Source: Bacteroidota bacterium
GTDB taxonomy: Bacteria > Bacteroidota > Bacteroidia > UKL13-3
Direction: 5' to 3'
Assembly: GCA_027491355.1 (NCBI GenBank)
Contig: JAIXWI010000019.1
Span: 59,261 to 123,260, forward strand
DNA length: 64,000 nucleotides
The first letter of the stretch is position 1; each line of letters opens with the position of its first letter. Made by a program: the position numbers and the translations under genes. The notes under the pieces are model-generated. The model did no database searches. It was given only the letters and a program-made list of their open reading frames with translations, and was not told the origin of the DNA. Positions 8,624-18,056 of the stretch are shown here, one piece after another.

Positions 8624-9640
8624 TTACATGAACCTTGGAGTTAAAACCGGAACTGGGGGCCTTACCACAGGGGTGTATTTAATGCCAAAGCAATAACGAA
8701 TCAAGAATTCATGTGAACCAGCACTGTAAGTCAAAATTCTGGATGTAGTTAAATCATACGAATAACCTACATATAAATTGTTACCAAGTTGATAGCCTGC
8801 CAAAACAGATACAGCATCCATTGGCCTCCATGTTAAACCACCTCTGATTTTTTGGTTCCAGATGGCATAACAGTTGAAATCAGTTTGAATTTTTGCTGGG
8901 TCTTTTTTAACTAAAATATTTGGCTGTAATGTAATGGTACTGCTTAAATTGTACTCTGCTCCTGCAACAAAATAGTAATGCATTACATTTTGAACTTGTC
9001 TGCTATTTCCATTCCATTCATAAGTTACTTTAGCTTGGTTCAAATGGGTTGCTGATAAACCTGCGTAGAAATTATCAAAAACTGACAATTGTGGTTTGGT
9101 GTAATACAATCCAAAACCATAATCCATGGCGTTACCTCTAACCATTGATGTAGGAATTTTAGGGTCACCTGGGTCAAGTGCTTTTAGTTTGTCACCATCC
9201 AAAGATTTCTGCATAAATCCGGCATTGAAACCAATGGCCAGTTGTGCATCGTTCTTCAAAGGTTGTTTGTATGCGATGGAAACAGATGGAACAATTGACA
9301 GTTCAAAACCCAGCTCATCTCTCAAAACATTCAATCCTAATCCGAATCTTTTACCAATTGGTGCACTAAAAGAACCTACTAAATTGGTTGGTGCCGTTCC
9401 TCTAGGTACTGGATTTGGTGTACCTGCCATTTCATTTCCACCACCAAAACCAACCCACTGGGTTCTTTGTAACAATGTTGCACAAAATTTATCGCCATTC
9501 CCTGCAAATGCTGGGTTGTATGTCAGTTTGTTGTGCATAAATTGACTGTACTGCGGGTCTTGTTGTGCAAATACAAACCGACTGCATGAAAAAGCAATCA
9601 TTACAAATAAAATTCTTGTATAGCTGTTGTTCATTGGCAT
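8624..9640 (-). CDS. porP: PorP/SprF family outer-membrane protein
   Basis: 338-aa predicted 14-strand outer-membrane barrel of the PorP/SprF family. It has a signal peptide ending FVFAQ and the hallmark start QDPQYSQFMHNKLTYNPAFAG. The late strands include NNLYVGYSYDLTTSRI and GSHEFLIRYCFGIKY. PorP associates with the T9SS ring and helps to anchor or deliver substrates at the outer membrane. It directly precedes gldK, giving the canonical porPKLMN order. The 102-bp gap and gldK promoter mean the transcripts may be separate. A start at Met3 is also possible. Confidence 0.93.
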   Translation of the reverse strand: MPMNNSYTRILFVMIAFSCSRFVFAQQDPQYSQFMHNKLTYNPAFAGNGDKFCATLLQRTQWVGFGGGNEMAGTPNPVPRGTAPTNLVGSFSAPIGKRFGLGLNVLRDELGFELSIVPSVSIAYKQPLKNDAQLAIGFNAGFMQKSLDGDKLKALDPGDPKIPTSMVRGNAMDYGFGLYYTKPQLSVFDNFYAGLSATHLNQAKVTYEWNGNSRQVQNVMHYYFVAGAEYNLSSTITLQPNILVKKDPAKIQTDFNCYAIWNQKIRGGLTWRPMDAVSVLAGYQLGNNLYVGYSYDLTTSRILTYSAGSHEFLIRYCFGIKYTPVVRPPVPVLTPRFM

Positions 9641-9750
9641 AGCCTAATTTTTCTAGAAAACAATTATACGAATAAATTCTTTTTAAAAAAGCAATCGAGA
9701 AGAATTTTTAATCCAAACTGTGCTTTGACAAATGTGGATAAGGCTAATGT

Positions 9751-10506
9751 TTAACCCTTATTGATGGCCTCTACAAATTTATCAATGGCCATCACCATTG
9801 ACGGTGTTTGAGGGGTTGGGGCTTGAATATTGACATTCAAACCAGCTTCAACCATGGCTTTGATAGTTGTTGCACCAAAACCTGCTATACAAGTTTTCTT
9901 CTGTTTGAATTTTGGAAAATTTTCGAACAATGACCTGATGTCTGCAGGAGAAAAAAAAGCAATAATGTCGTAATTGACATTGGTTAAATCTGACAGATCA
10001 GCTGATTTAATTCTGTAGAAAAATGCTTCTTTAAAAGCAATTTTATTTTTCTTCATGAATTTCTCAATGTCTTGCTTGCGCCAATCTGAACAAGGGAAAA
10101 GGTATTTTTCAGTTGGATGTGCTTTGAACAATGGCTGGAGTTCTGATTCAGTGCCTTTACCAATGAAGATTTTTCGCTTTCTAACTTGAATGTATTTAGC
10201 TAAATAATTGGCAATGCTTTCATTCACGCAGAAGTATTTCATGTCTGCGGGAATTTCAATTTTAGACTCAGTACAGATTCTGAAGAAATTGTCTACTGAA
10301 TTTCTTGAATTTAAAATGATGGCAGTATGGTCTAGGATGGTTACCTTCTGTTGGCGGAACTCTTTGAGTAAAATAGGTTCTACCTGAATAAATGGCCTGA
10401 AATCAATTTTCAACCCTTGCTTTTTAGCCAAATCAAACCAAGGCGACTTTTCGCTTTCTGGCTTGGGTTGAGACACAATAACACTCTTTATTTTTTCGTT
10501 TTTCAA
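9751..10506 (-). CDS. hemD: Uroporphyrinogen-III synthase (HemD)
   Basis: 251-aa cytoplasmic enzyme closing and inverting hydroxymethylbilane to uroporphyrinogen III in heme and siroheme synthesis. The fold shows the typical weakly conserved two-domain pattern: VSQPKPESEKSPW..., AIILNSRNSVDNFF, a linker, then YDIIAFFSPADIRSLF and the late IAGFGATTIKAMVEAGL. The only usable start is TTG at 10506, overlapping the DUF4271 stop as TTGA, so translation is probably coupled. HemD next to DUF4271 is a familiar arrangement in the phylum. Confidence 0.88.
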   Translation of the reverse strand: MKNEKIKSVIVSQPKPESEKSPWFDLAKKQGLKIDFRPFIQVEPILLKEFRQQKVTILDHTAIILNSRNSVDNFFRICTESKIEIPADMKYFCVNESIANYLAKYIQVRKRKIFIGKGTESELQPLFKAHPTEKYLFPCSDWRKQDIEKFMKKNKIAFKEAFFYRIKSADLSDLTNVNYDIIAFFSPADIRSLFENFPKFKQKKTCIAGFGATTIKAMVEAGLNVNIQAPTPQTPSMVMAIDKFVEAINKG

Positions 10507-11456
10507 TTGAACCAGGTATTTAAATACAGTTTAAATACAATAAACCATGGAAATACTTCGAAGGCGCAAAGATAGGTAAAAAGATAAATTGTTGGATACT
10601 TCATTGCTTCAATTCCCAATAATAAATTTTTTAAGGTTCTGAAAATGAAACCTACTAAAATAACTATGATGGCCAAAGCAGCAATGATTCTGGATGTTTC
10701 ATAACCCGGAACATAAATATACATGAGGTTAAATGCCAATAACAAAAGTCCAATTAAATTATTAATAGAAATAGCATTGAAAACAAACAAGGTTGCCAAA
10801 TCAAGCATTTTAAAAAGCGCTCCTACAAAAAAATTCAATACAATCTTAGCCAGATACACCAATGTAACAAAGCCTGCAATTTTCCAAAATACTTCAAAAT
10901 CTATACCTTTTTCAATTAAGCCCCTGCGCTCAGCGTAACTTACGGCAAAAAGCGACAAGGAAGCAACGAAACCCAAGAAAATAAGGAAAGATGTCAACAA
11001 ATAATTTGGTCCTTTTTCTAGCCAAGATTTCACATTCAAACCCATATCTGTGGCCGCCAAAATGATGGCATCAAATCTTTTTATGTTGAACAAGCGAACA
11101 GCTGCCAAAAAAAAGATGATCAAACTCAAAGCCCAAAATTTCCAATTCCCCTGCCGAGCAGTTCTGTACTGTATTTGTTTAACACTTGGCAAATTGCGTT
11201 GTTTGACTTCTTCTTCAAAAATAACGCGGGTAATGGCTTCTGATGGATAAATTTCTTTTCGTATAGAAGTCGGATTCCTGATACTGTCCAACAATGAAAA
11301 TTTGGAGTGGTTTGGCTTCAAAACAATGGTTTGAATAGAATCAGGAATTGAAAGTTGGTTTGCAATTGTATCCGCTTGAATGGGTGCTTGTGCTTTTAAA
11401 AAAGAACACATCATGCAAAATAGTAACAAATAAATATGGCGATTGATTTTACTCAC
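10503..11456 (-). CDS. DUF4271 multi-pass membrane protein
   Basis: 317-aa inner-membrane protein of unknown function. A signal-like N-terminus (YLLLFCMMCSFLKAQ) and a soluble part to about residue 100 are followed by six or seven hydrophobic helices (WKFWALSLIIFFLAAVRLF through LFTYLCAFEVFPWFIVF). It starts with GTG overlapping the upstream TAG by one base, and its stop overlaps hemD. The three-gene chain (Omp85-like, DUF4271, hemD) is therefore one translational unit. A role in heme or envelope biology is only inferred from position. Confidence 0.8.
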   Translation of the reverse strand: MSKINRHIYLLLFCMMCSFLKAQAPIQADTIANQLSIPDSIQTIVLKPNHSKFSLLDSIRNPTSIRKEIYPSEAITRVIFEEEVKQRNLPSVKQIQYRTARQGNWKFWALSLIIFFLAAVRLFNIKRFDAIILAATDMGLNVKSWLEKGPNYLLTSFLIFLGFVASLSLFAVSYAERRGLIEKGIDFEVFWKIAGFVTLVYLAKIVLNFFVGALFKMLDLATLFVFNAISINNLIGLLLLAFNLMYIYVPGYETSRIIAALAIIVILVGFIFRTLKNLLLGIEAMKYPTIYLFTYLCAFEVFPWFIVFKLYLNTWFN

Positions 11457-13225
11457 TAGAACAGATGGTTGTAACCGAAATGAATTTTGGCAGCATTGAA
11501 GTTGAAATCTCCACTGTTTATTTTACCGACAGCATAATACATTGATAAGACCCCATTGCTAGTGTTAATTTGTATGCCTGCACCAAAACCTTTGGCATTG
11601 TTGTACTGATTGTTACTGAAAAGTTGATTGTTCATCCAAGCTTGATTGTAAAACAAAATAAATGAAGAATTTTGAGGAAGTAAATACCTCCATTCAATAT
11701 TGCCCGAAATATATTGATTTGCAAACAAACTTTGTTCATCAAAGCCCTTTAAAGTTTTAAGCCCTCCTATTCTGAACTGTTCTTGTTGAAGGATGGAAGG
11801 ACCATTGATGGATGCTGCACAAAACTGTCCCATCAAATTAAAACTTGGGCTAATGGGTATGTATGATTTCATTTCAGCAGCTAAATGCCATTGAATACTG
11901 GTTAAATCATGTTTGTCATAGACAGTATAAAATTGTTGGTTGTTATTCGTGAAAAGAACATTTTCAATCAACTCATTTTTAAGGAGTTTTCTTTCGGCAA
12001 CACTGGCATTCAATTGCAAAATATAACCTTTGGTTGGGTATTGTTCATCGTTCAGCTTTTTGAAAGCAAATTGTAATCCCAATTGATTGCTGAGCGCATC
12101 ATGAAGCTGAGGTATATTTTGGTATTGTCTAACCCATGACGTGTCTGTGTACAATAAATTGAAACGTTTATTTTTGTATACCATTCTTAATGACAAACCT
12201 TCACGCTCTATGATTTTGTATCCAAAATCTTGGTTCAATTCAAGGTACAAACTGTCAAATTTAAGCATCCGAAAAGCATAGGAGATGCCCAGTTTATATT
12301 TATTGACATACGGAATTTCAGCATTCAATTGCAGTTCTCTGGAACCTATCAAATAACTTCTGAAAGCCGTTTCTAACTGTAATCCTGTACCCCATAAATT
12401 ACACAATTTTAACTTTATGTCTCCTGTTAAAACCAATAATTGGTTGAGACTACTTTTAGGAGCAAAACCTATGATACCATCGAATACATTTGATTTAACT
12501 TGACTGAGCGATAGATATGGCTTGGCGCTGTTTCCGTAAAAATAAATTGCAGTTGGACTACTCAGTCTTGCAAAAGGTAGTTCTCTGATTTTAGCATCAA
12601 AATTGGCGCGTAATTTTTCGTTATACAGCATTCCTGGTTGTATGCCACTCAGGTGTATCAGGTACTGTGCTTGCAAATGAACTGGCCCACCTAAAGAGAT
12701 GCTATCAAAACGTATCAGTGGACCTTGATTGAAACTGATAACAGCATTTATGTGTTGGCTATCTAACCAAATAGAATCGAGAAATATTTGTGCGAATGGA
12801 TAACCTTGTTCTTCTGCTTTATTCAATACTTTTATCAGTTGCTTTTGCCATTTATAAAACGGTATGAACACTTGCTTTTGACTGCGTTTTGGAAACAGAT
12901 AGGTATGGTAGGCTTCTGGTAAATTACCAGCTGCAAGCATGACAGATTCGAAACATAACCCTAAATTCACTGTTGTAGCAAATTGAAAAGTATCCACTTT
13001 AATAATGCTGTCGTAACCAGCAAATAAATAACCCAAATTCTTACAAGAATCAATGTACTTGTTCAACCTTTCCTGTAATTGAGGAAAGGAATCTGCTGTG
13101 TAAGTGATGGCAGATTTTGTTGAAACTACTTGGCTCAATGCCATGCGCAATTGAACTTGTGCATACAAGGTTGTTTGTACCAGTAAGAAAATGGCAATTG
13201 TTCCTATTTTTTTAAGATGACTCAC
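11456..13225 (-). CDS. Omp85/BamA-like outer-membrane beta-barrel protein
   Basis: 589-aa exported protein with a signal peptide ending TTLYAQ. The N-terminal half contains POTRA-like units (QLQERLNKYIDSCKNLGYLFAGYDS; KVLNKAEEQGYPFAQIFLDS). The C-terminal half is a beta-barrel, including a surface-antigen-type segment LKTLKGFDEQSLFANQYISGNIEWRYLL. It lacks the five-POTRA length of true BamA, so it is more likely a TamA- or FhaC-like member or a heme-linked paralog. Start is GTG at 13225; no ATG is available near the signal peptide. The start region is divergent from hemW. Confidence 0.78.
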   Translation of the reverse strand: MSHLKKIGTIAIFLLVQTTLYAQVQLRMALSQVVSTKSAITYTADSFPQLQERLNKYIDSCKNLGYLFAGYDSIIKVDTFQFATTVNLGLCFESVMLAAGNLPEAYHTYLFPKRSQKQVFIPFYKWQKQLIKVLNKAEEQGYPFAQIFLDSIWLDSQHINAVISFNQGPLIRFDSISLGGPVHLQAQYLIHLSGIQPGMLYNEKLRANFDAKIRELPFARLSSPTAIYFYGNSAKPYLSLSQVKSNVFDGIIGFAPKSSLNQLLVLTGDIKLKLCNLWGTGLQLETAFRSYLIGSRELQLNAEIPYVNKYKLGISYAFRMLKFDSLYLELNQDFGYKIIEREGLSLRMVYKNKRFNLLYTDTSWVRQYQNIPQLHDALSNQLGLQFAFKKLNDEQYPTKGYILQLNASVAERKLLKNELIENVLFTNNNQQFYTVYDKHDLTSIQWHLAAEMKSYIPISPSFNLMGQFCAASINGPSILQQEQFRIGGLKTLKGFDEQSLFANQYISGNIEWRYLLPQNSSFILFYNQAWMNNQLFSNNQYNNAKGFGAGIQINTSNGVLSMYYAVGKINSGDFNFNAAKIHFGYNHLF

Positions 13226-13235
13226 AATTTGTGCT

Positions 13236-13243
13236 TAGATTTG
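13236..13243 (+). promoter_or_regulatory. -7 box of hemW
   Basis: TAGATTTG matches TAnnTTTG and lies 21 bases before the ATG at 13265. Because the ORF-track start (13217) lies upstream of this box, it supports the internal ATG as the true start. No clear -33 TTG is present. Confidence 0.45.
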
Positions 13244-13264
13244 TCTGCAAGCAAGCATTCATTC

Positions 13265-14404
13265 ATGTCAGGCCTATACATTCATATTCCATTCTGTAAA
13301 CAAGCGTGCAATTACTGTAATTTTCACTTCAGCACAAGTTTACAACATGTTGATGCAATATTGGAAGCAATCTGTAAAGAATTACATCAGAAAGCTGCCC
13401 TTCTCAATAAACAGACCATTCATACCATTTATTTTGGAGGCGGGAGTCCTAGTATTTTAAACACCAATCAACTCAAAAAAATTGTGAGCTGTATTCAGAG
13501 TTTAACTGATACTAGCCAGGTTATTGAAATGACATTGGAGGCCAATCCTGATGACATGCATCCAGAAAAATTAAGTGATTGGTTGCAATTGGGATTCAAC
13601 AGACTGAGTATAGGCATTCAAAGTTTCAGAGATACCGATTTACTGCTAATGAACCGAGCTCATAACCAAGAACAGGCTATAAAAGGCATTCAATTGGCTC
13701 AAGAAATTGGATTTAACAATATCAGTATAGACTTAATATATGGCATACCTGGGTTGAGTCATACAGAATGGCTTAACAATATAGCAATTGCAATTGCATT
13801 GAAGGTTCCTCATGTTTCAAGTTATTGTTTAACGGTAGAACCTAAAACAGTTTTGGCATATCAAATCAACAATAAATTATTACCTGAACTAGATGATGAG
13901 CAAGCCAATGAACAATTCATTTTATTGATAGATCAGTTAGCTGCAAATGGTATTGAACAATATGAAATTTCAAATTTTGCAAAAAAAGGATATGAATCTA
14001 AGCACAACAGTGCCTATTGGAGTGGGGTTCATTACATAGGCATAGGACCTGGAGCCCATAGTTACAATGGCACACATAGAACTTGGAACCTGAGCAACAA
14101 TCAATTGTACAAACAAGCAATAGATAAACATTCCGTTTATGAAGAAACTGAGGAATTGAGCCCATTTGACAGGTACAACGAATACCTCATGACAGGCCTG
14201 AGAACCAGAGAAGGAATAGATAAACATAGACTCAGTAAATTAATTGCTGATTTGCCAATTCAAACTTACAAATCGGGCTTTAGCAAATGGATCAATGAAG
14301 GTAAAATCATTGAAACCAATACCCATTATTTTCTGAGTAAAGATGCTAGGTTTTTTGCTGATGGTATTGCTGCAGCTTTATTTGAAAAACCTAGTTCAAT
14401 TTAA
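13265..14404 (+). CDS. hemW: HemW-like radical SAM heme chaperone
   Basis: About 380 aa. Radical SAM cluster CKQACNYC (Cys11, 15, 18), followed by the HemW-type NFHF. Other markers are GGGSPS, EANPDDM, RLSIGIQSF, DLIYGIPG and the C-terminal HemN-like domain (FDRYNEYLMTGLRTREGID). HemW proteins bind heme and insert it into respiratory enzymes; older annotations call them oxygen-independent coproporphyrinogen oxidase. The track start adds 16 residues that do not look native; the ATG giving MSGLYIHIPFC fits the family. The last 14 bases overlap the convergent aldehyde dehydrogenase. Confidence 0.92.
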   Translation: MSGLYIHIPFCKQACNYCNFHFSTSLQHVDAILEAICKELHQKAALLNKQTIHTIYFGGGSPSILNTNQLKKIVSCIQSLTDTSQVIEMTLEANPDDMHPEKLSDWLQLGFNRLSIGIQSFRDTDLLLMNRAHNQEQAIKGIQLAQEIGFNNISIDLIYGIPGLSHTEWLNNIAIAIALKVPHVSSYCLTVEPKTVLAYQINNKLLPELDDEQANEQFILLIDQLAANGIEQYEISNFAKKGYESKHNSAYWSGVHYIGIGPGAHSYNGTHRTWNLSNNQLYKQAIDKHSVYEETEELSPFDRYNEYLMTGLRTREGIDKHRLSKLIADLPIQTYKSGFSKWINEGKIIETNTHYFLSKDARFFADGIAAALFEKPSSI

Positions 14405-15836
14405 TACAAACATTCTTTTGTTCTGTAAAGAATCTCAAAGCTTCCCATCCACCCTCTCTTCCTACTCCACTCTGTTTAACTCCACCAAATGGTGTTCTTA
14501 AATCACGCAACAACCAACAATTGATCCAAACAATTCCGGCTTGAATTTGAGCAGCTACACGGTGTGCTTTTGTTACGTTTTCTGTCCAAATTGTTGCAGC
14601 TAATCCATATTGAGTGGCATTTGCCATTTGTAAAACTTCCTCTTCAGAATCAAAAGGCATTATGGTAACCACAGGTCCAAAAATTTCTTCCAAATTGGTT
14701 CTACAATTATAAGCTAACCCTTCAATAACAGTTGGGGCTATGTAATAGCCTTCTGAGAGTTCACCTGGTAAGGTTACTGCGTGTCCACCTGCTATGATCT
14801 GTCCACCTTCTTCTTTAGCCAATGCAATGTATGACATCACTTTTTCGAAATGTATTTTAGATGCTATGGCTCCTACTTTGGTAGCGGCATGAAGAGGATC
14901 ACCTACTATTAAATTGGCAACCTGCGCCAAGAATTCCGTCTTGAATTGATCGTAAATACTGCGTTCAACAAATATTCTTGAGCCGCATAAACAAATTTCT
15001 CCTTGGTTGGTAAAACTAGACCTTACACTCTCCGCAACCGCTTTTTTGAAATCACAATCAGCGAAGATGATATTGGGATTTTTACCTCCTAATTCCAAAG
15101 ATAATTTCTTAAAAAGTGGTGCTGCAACCTTGGCAATTTGTTCGCCTGTTTTTGTGCCGCCGGTAAATGAAACAGCTTTTACATCGGGATGTGTAGTAAG
15201 AGCTGGCCCTACTTTGGTGCCCAAACCCTGCACAATGTTCAATACCCCAGGAGGCAAACCTGCTTCCATACAAATTTTAGCAAAAAGATAGGCTGTCATT
15301 GGCGTTATCTCGGAGGGTTTTGCCACCACACAATTACCCGCCGCCAATGCTGGGGCTATTTTCCATGTAAACAAATACAATGGTAAATTCCATGGACTGA
15401 TACAGGTTACAACTCCAAGTGGCGTTTTGAGTGTGTAGTTGATGGCATGATCACCCATAGCATGAGATTCAGAGGCAAAATGTTCGATGGCTGTGGCAAA
15501 AAAATGCATGTTTGATTGTGCTCTGGGAATTTCACCTTTTTGAGCCAACCAAAATGGTTTACCTTGGTCTATGCTTTCTGCTTGAGCCAATGCATCGTTA
15601 TTGAGATCTATGAGTGCTGCAATTTTCAATAAGATAGCGCTGCGTTGATTAGTGGTATATTGACTCCAAATAGGAAAGGCTGCTTTGGCTGCAGCAATAG
15701 CCAATATTGCATCTTGTTCATCACTATCCGGACATAAACTGTAAACTTTGCCTGTAGCAGGATTGTAATTGTCAATATAATTACCAGCAACAGGTTCAAC
15801 CAACTGACCATTGATATAATTCAAAATTTTTTGCAT
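14391..15836 (-). CDS. Aldehyde dehydrogenase, ALDH8/aminomuconate-semialdehyde type
   Basis: 481-aa NAD(P)-dependent aldehyde dehydrogenase. Visible motifs are the cofactor-binding TPLGVVTCISPWNLP, SFTGGTKTG, the general-base glutamate in LELGGKNP and the nucleophile in NQGEICLCGSRI. The WINCWLLRDLRTPFGGVKQ block is characteristic of 2-aminomuconic/2-hydroxymuconic semialdehyde dehydrogenases, so kynurenine-pathway tryptophan breakdown is plausible. No other kynurenine gene is in the window, so the substrate remains inferred. It converges on hemW with a 14-base overlap. Confidence 0.88.
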   Translation of the reverse strand: MQKILNYINGQLVEPVAGNYIDNYNPATGKVYSLCPDSDEQDAILAIAAAKAAFPIWSQYTTNQRSAILLKIAALIDLNNDALAQAESIDQGKPFWLAQKGEIPRAQSNMHFFATAIEHFASESHAMGDHAINYTLKTPLGVVTCISPWNLPLYLFTWKIAPALAAGNCVVAKPSEITPMTAYLFAKICMEAGLPPGVLNIVQGLGTKVGPALTTHPDVKAVSFTGGTKTGEQIAKVAAPLFKKLSLELGGKNPNIIFADCDFKKAVAESVRSSFTNQGEICLCGSRIFVERSIYDQFKTEFLAQVANLIVGDPLHAATKVGAIASKIHFEKVMSYIALAKEEGGQIIAGGHAVTLPGELSEGYYIAPTVIEGLAYNCRTNLEEIFGPVVTIMPFDSEEEVLQMANATQYGLAATIWTENVTKAHRVAAQIQAGIVWINCWLLRDLRTPFGGVKQSGVGREGGWEALRFFTEQKNVCIKLN

Positions 15837-15855
15837 ACCCTCATTATTTAGCAGA

Positions 15856-15863
15856 CAAAATTA
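15856..15863 (-). promoter_or_regulatory. -7 box of the aldehyde dehydrogenase gene
   Basis: The minus strand reads TAATTTTG (TAnnTTTG), 19 bases before the ATG at 15836. No TTG occurs at the expected -33 distance. Confidence 0.45.
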
Positions 15864-15955
15864 GTCAATTTAATGCTAAATATTGGGCTTCATTAAATTC
15901 AATAGCTTCAATGCAATCCGATATTTATTTAATAAACTTGTGGTCAGTATTCCAA

Positions 15956-17113
15956 ATGATTCCATTGAAAAAAACCAGTATCTGTCATTTTTCCTCCGTT
16001 CACAAAACCACTGATTCAAGGGTATTTGACAGAGAATGTTTGAGTCTTTCAAGGTATTTTGAGGTATATTTAATTGGAATTGGCGAACAAGAATTTCAGC
16101 ATAACCAAATACAGGTTAAAGTCATTCAGCAATCCAAACACCCATTTTTGAGACTTTTAAAAACACGTTTTCAATGCTTTTACTATGCTTTGAAAACAGA
16201 TGCATCCGTATACCATTTTCACGATGCAGAGCTGCTCTTGGTAGGTATATTACTTAGTGTATCAGGAAAACATGTTATATACGATATCCATGAAAATACT
16301 GCTTCAGATATTTATTATAGAAAATGGCTTCCCAAATGGCTGAAACCTGTTTTGGTATTTGTATATCAAATACTCATGAACATTGCTAAAAATTACATTC
16401 ATTTTATACCAGTCATTGCTGATAAAAAAAATATCGAAAAACTGTTCATTGAAGCAGATGAAAATGTAACCATCGTTCAAAATTTTGCCGAACTGCAATT
16501 ATTCAAACAATTCCGAACTCAAAACAGGTTCAAAAAAACCTCTCCTAGGTTATTGTATGTTGGTAGGTTAAGAGATTATTACTACAATATTGACCCTGTT
16601 TTGGAAGCCATTTATTTGCTTAAAAAAGCAGGCATTGAAGTTCAATTTGATTTAATTGGCTTGATTGAGCCACAGTTTCTTCAGGGGTTTGACCATTTGT
16701 TTTTTTGGCCTGAAATAAAAAATCAAGTTCATTTTTATGGAGAACTCCATCGAGAAAATTGGTTAGCAATATCTAAGCAATCGAACATAGGAATATGTAT
16801 TAAAAATCAAGCAGATGGCGAGGTACTCTCTCATGAACGTAAACTTTTTGAATACATGGCATTGGGATTGCCTTCAATTTTTTGCAATAAGAAAATATAT
16901 ACTGACTTGAACACGCAACATGCCATTGGCATTGCTGTAAACATTACGGACCCAGTAGCTATTCAAAATGCAATACAAAAATTGGTTTCTAACCAAATAT
17001 ACTATGAACAATTGGCAGCCAATTGTATACAATTGAGTGATCATTCTTACAATTGGGAAATGGAATTTGAAAGATTGTTAAATTTGTACCATCTAATTCT
17101 AAATAAAGAATAA
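15956..17113 (+). CDS. Glycosyltransferase, GT-B fold (group 1/GT4-like)
   Basis: About 385 aa, cytoplasmic or membrane-peripheral, transferring a sugar to an unknown surface glycan. The N-terminal Rossmann half starts KTSICHFSSVHKTTDSRVFDRE; the C-terminal nucleotide-sugar half contains LLYVGRLRDYYNIDPVLEA-like sequence and the acidic HERKLFEYMALGLPSI motif of GT4 enzymes. The ATG at 15956 puts the first beta strand at the N-terminus. The track start at 15911 adds 15 hydrophobic residues and cannot be excluded. The stop overlaps the miaA start (TAATG). Confidence 0.85.
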   Translation: MIPLKKTSICHFSSVHKTTDSRVFDRECLSLSRYFEVYLIGIGEQEFQHNQIQVKVIQQSKHPFLRLLKTRFQCFYYALKTDASVYHFHDAELLLVGILLSVSGKHVIYDIHENTASDIYYRKWLPKWLKPVLVFVYQILMNIAKNYIHFIPVIADKKNIEKLFIEADENVTIVQNFAELQLFKQFRTQNRFKKTSPRLLYVGRLRDYYYNIDPVLEAIYLLKKAGIEVQFDLIGLIEPQFLQGFDHLFFWPEIKNQVHFYGELHRENWLAISKQSNIGICIKNQADGEVLSHERKLFEYMALGLPSIFCNKKIYTDLNTQHAIGIAVNITDPVAIQNAIQKLVSNQIYYEQLAANCIQLSDHSYNWEMEFERLLNLYHLILNKE

Positions 17114-18018
17114 TGGCAGCCCCAAAAAAATTGATTGTAATAGTCGGGCCTACAGCTTCAGGAAAAACTGCCCTTTCAATAGAAATAGCCAAGCTACTTC
17201 AAACAGAAATTATTTCTGCAGATGCCAGACAATTTTACCAATCAATGGATATTGGAACGGCTAAACCATCCATGGTTGAATTGGAGATGGTTCAACATCA
17301 TTTCATCAATAACCTTGAACCTGCTGATTATTTTAGTGCTGGAGATTTCGAAAGAACAGCCTTAAAATTACTTGAAACACTGTTTCAAAAATACAACAAT
17401 GTGGTTGTTTGTGGCGGATCTGGCTTGTATGTTCAGGCATTATGCCAGGGTATGAGCACCATGCCTGCAGCTGATTTAAACTTAAGGGCTGAATTAGAAA
17501 AAACATACCAAAACTCAGGTATAACAGCATTGCAACTACGTCTGCATGAATTAAATCCGGTTAAGCTTCAACAAATTGACACATCAAACCCCCAACGTTT
17601 AATGCGTGCAATTGAAATGGAAATCCAACAAGTAGAGTTGGTTCAACCCGCAATAAAACGTCCATTTGAAATTCATAAATTTGGCATTTTAACAGACCGA
17701 GAAGCATTGTACAATAGGATCAATGAAAGGGTAGATCATATGATGGCAGCAGGATTATTAGCTGAGGCCAAAAAACTTTATCCAATAAAAGCATTGAACG
17801 CACTGCAAACTGTAGGCTACAAAGAATTGTTTGAATACTTTGACAATACCTGCAGCTTAGCGTTTGCAATTGATAAAATCAAACAACATACCCGTAACTA
17901 TGCCAAACGTCAAATGACTTGGTTCAAACGAGATACTGAAATAAATTGGATTCCTGCCACTGAAACCAAAACAATGGCATTGCAAATCATGAAACATTTA
18001 GAAAGCACCCCTCATTGA
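17113..18018 (+). CDS. miaA: tRNA dimethylallyltransferase (MiaA)
   Basis: 301 aa. It transfers dimethylallyl to N6 of A37 in tRNAs reading UNN codons; the product is the substrate of MiaB, which is also in this window. P-loop GPTASGKTALSIEIAK, then ISADARQFYQSMDIGTAKP, HHFINNLEPADYFSAGDFE, VCGGSGLYVQAL, PQRLMRAIEM, and the C-terminal TVGYKELFEYF and QHTRNYAKRQMTWFKRD. It starts within the stop codon of the upstream glycosyltransferase, which indicates coupling. Confidence 0.96.
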   Translation: MAAPKKLIVIVGPTASGKTALSIEIAKLLQTEIISADARQFYQSMDIGTAKPSMVELEMVQHHFINNLEPADYFSAGDFERTALKLLETLFQKYNNVVVCGGSGLYVQALCQGMSTMPAADLNLRAELEKTYQNSGITALQLRLHELNPVKLQQIDTSNPQRLMRAIEMEIQQVELVQPAIKRPFEIHKFGILTDREALYNRINERVDHMMAAGLLAEAKKLYPIKALNALQTVGYKELFEYFDNTCSLAFAIDKIKQHTRNYAKRQMTWFKRDTEINWIPATETKTMALQIMKHLESTPH

Positions 18019-18029
18019 TTTATTTTTAC

Positions 18030-18037
18030 TATTTTTG
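18030..18037 (+). promoter_or_regulatory. -7 box of terC-lipB
   Basis: TATTTTTG matches TAnnTTTG and lies 19 bases before the ATG at 18057. It is in the 38-bp gap after miaA. No matching -33 box at the right spacing was seen. Confidence 0.4.
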
Positions 18038-18056
18038 CACTTGCTAAATAAGACCA

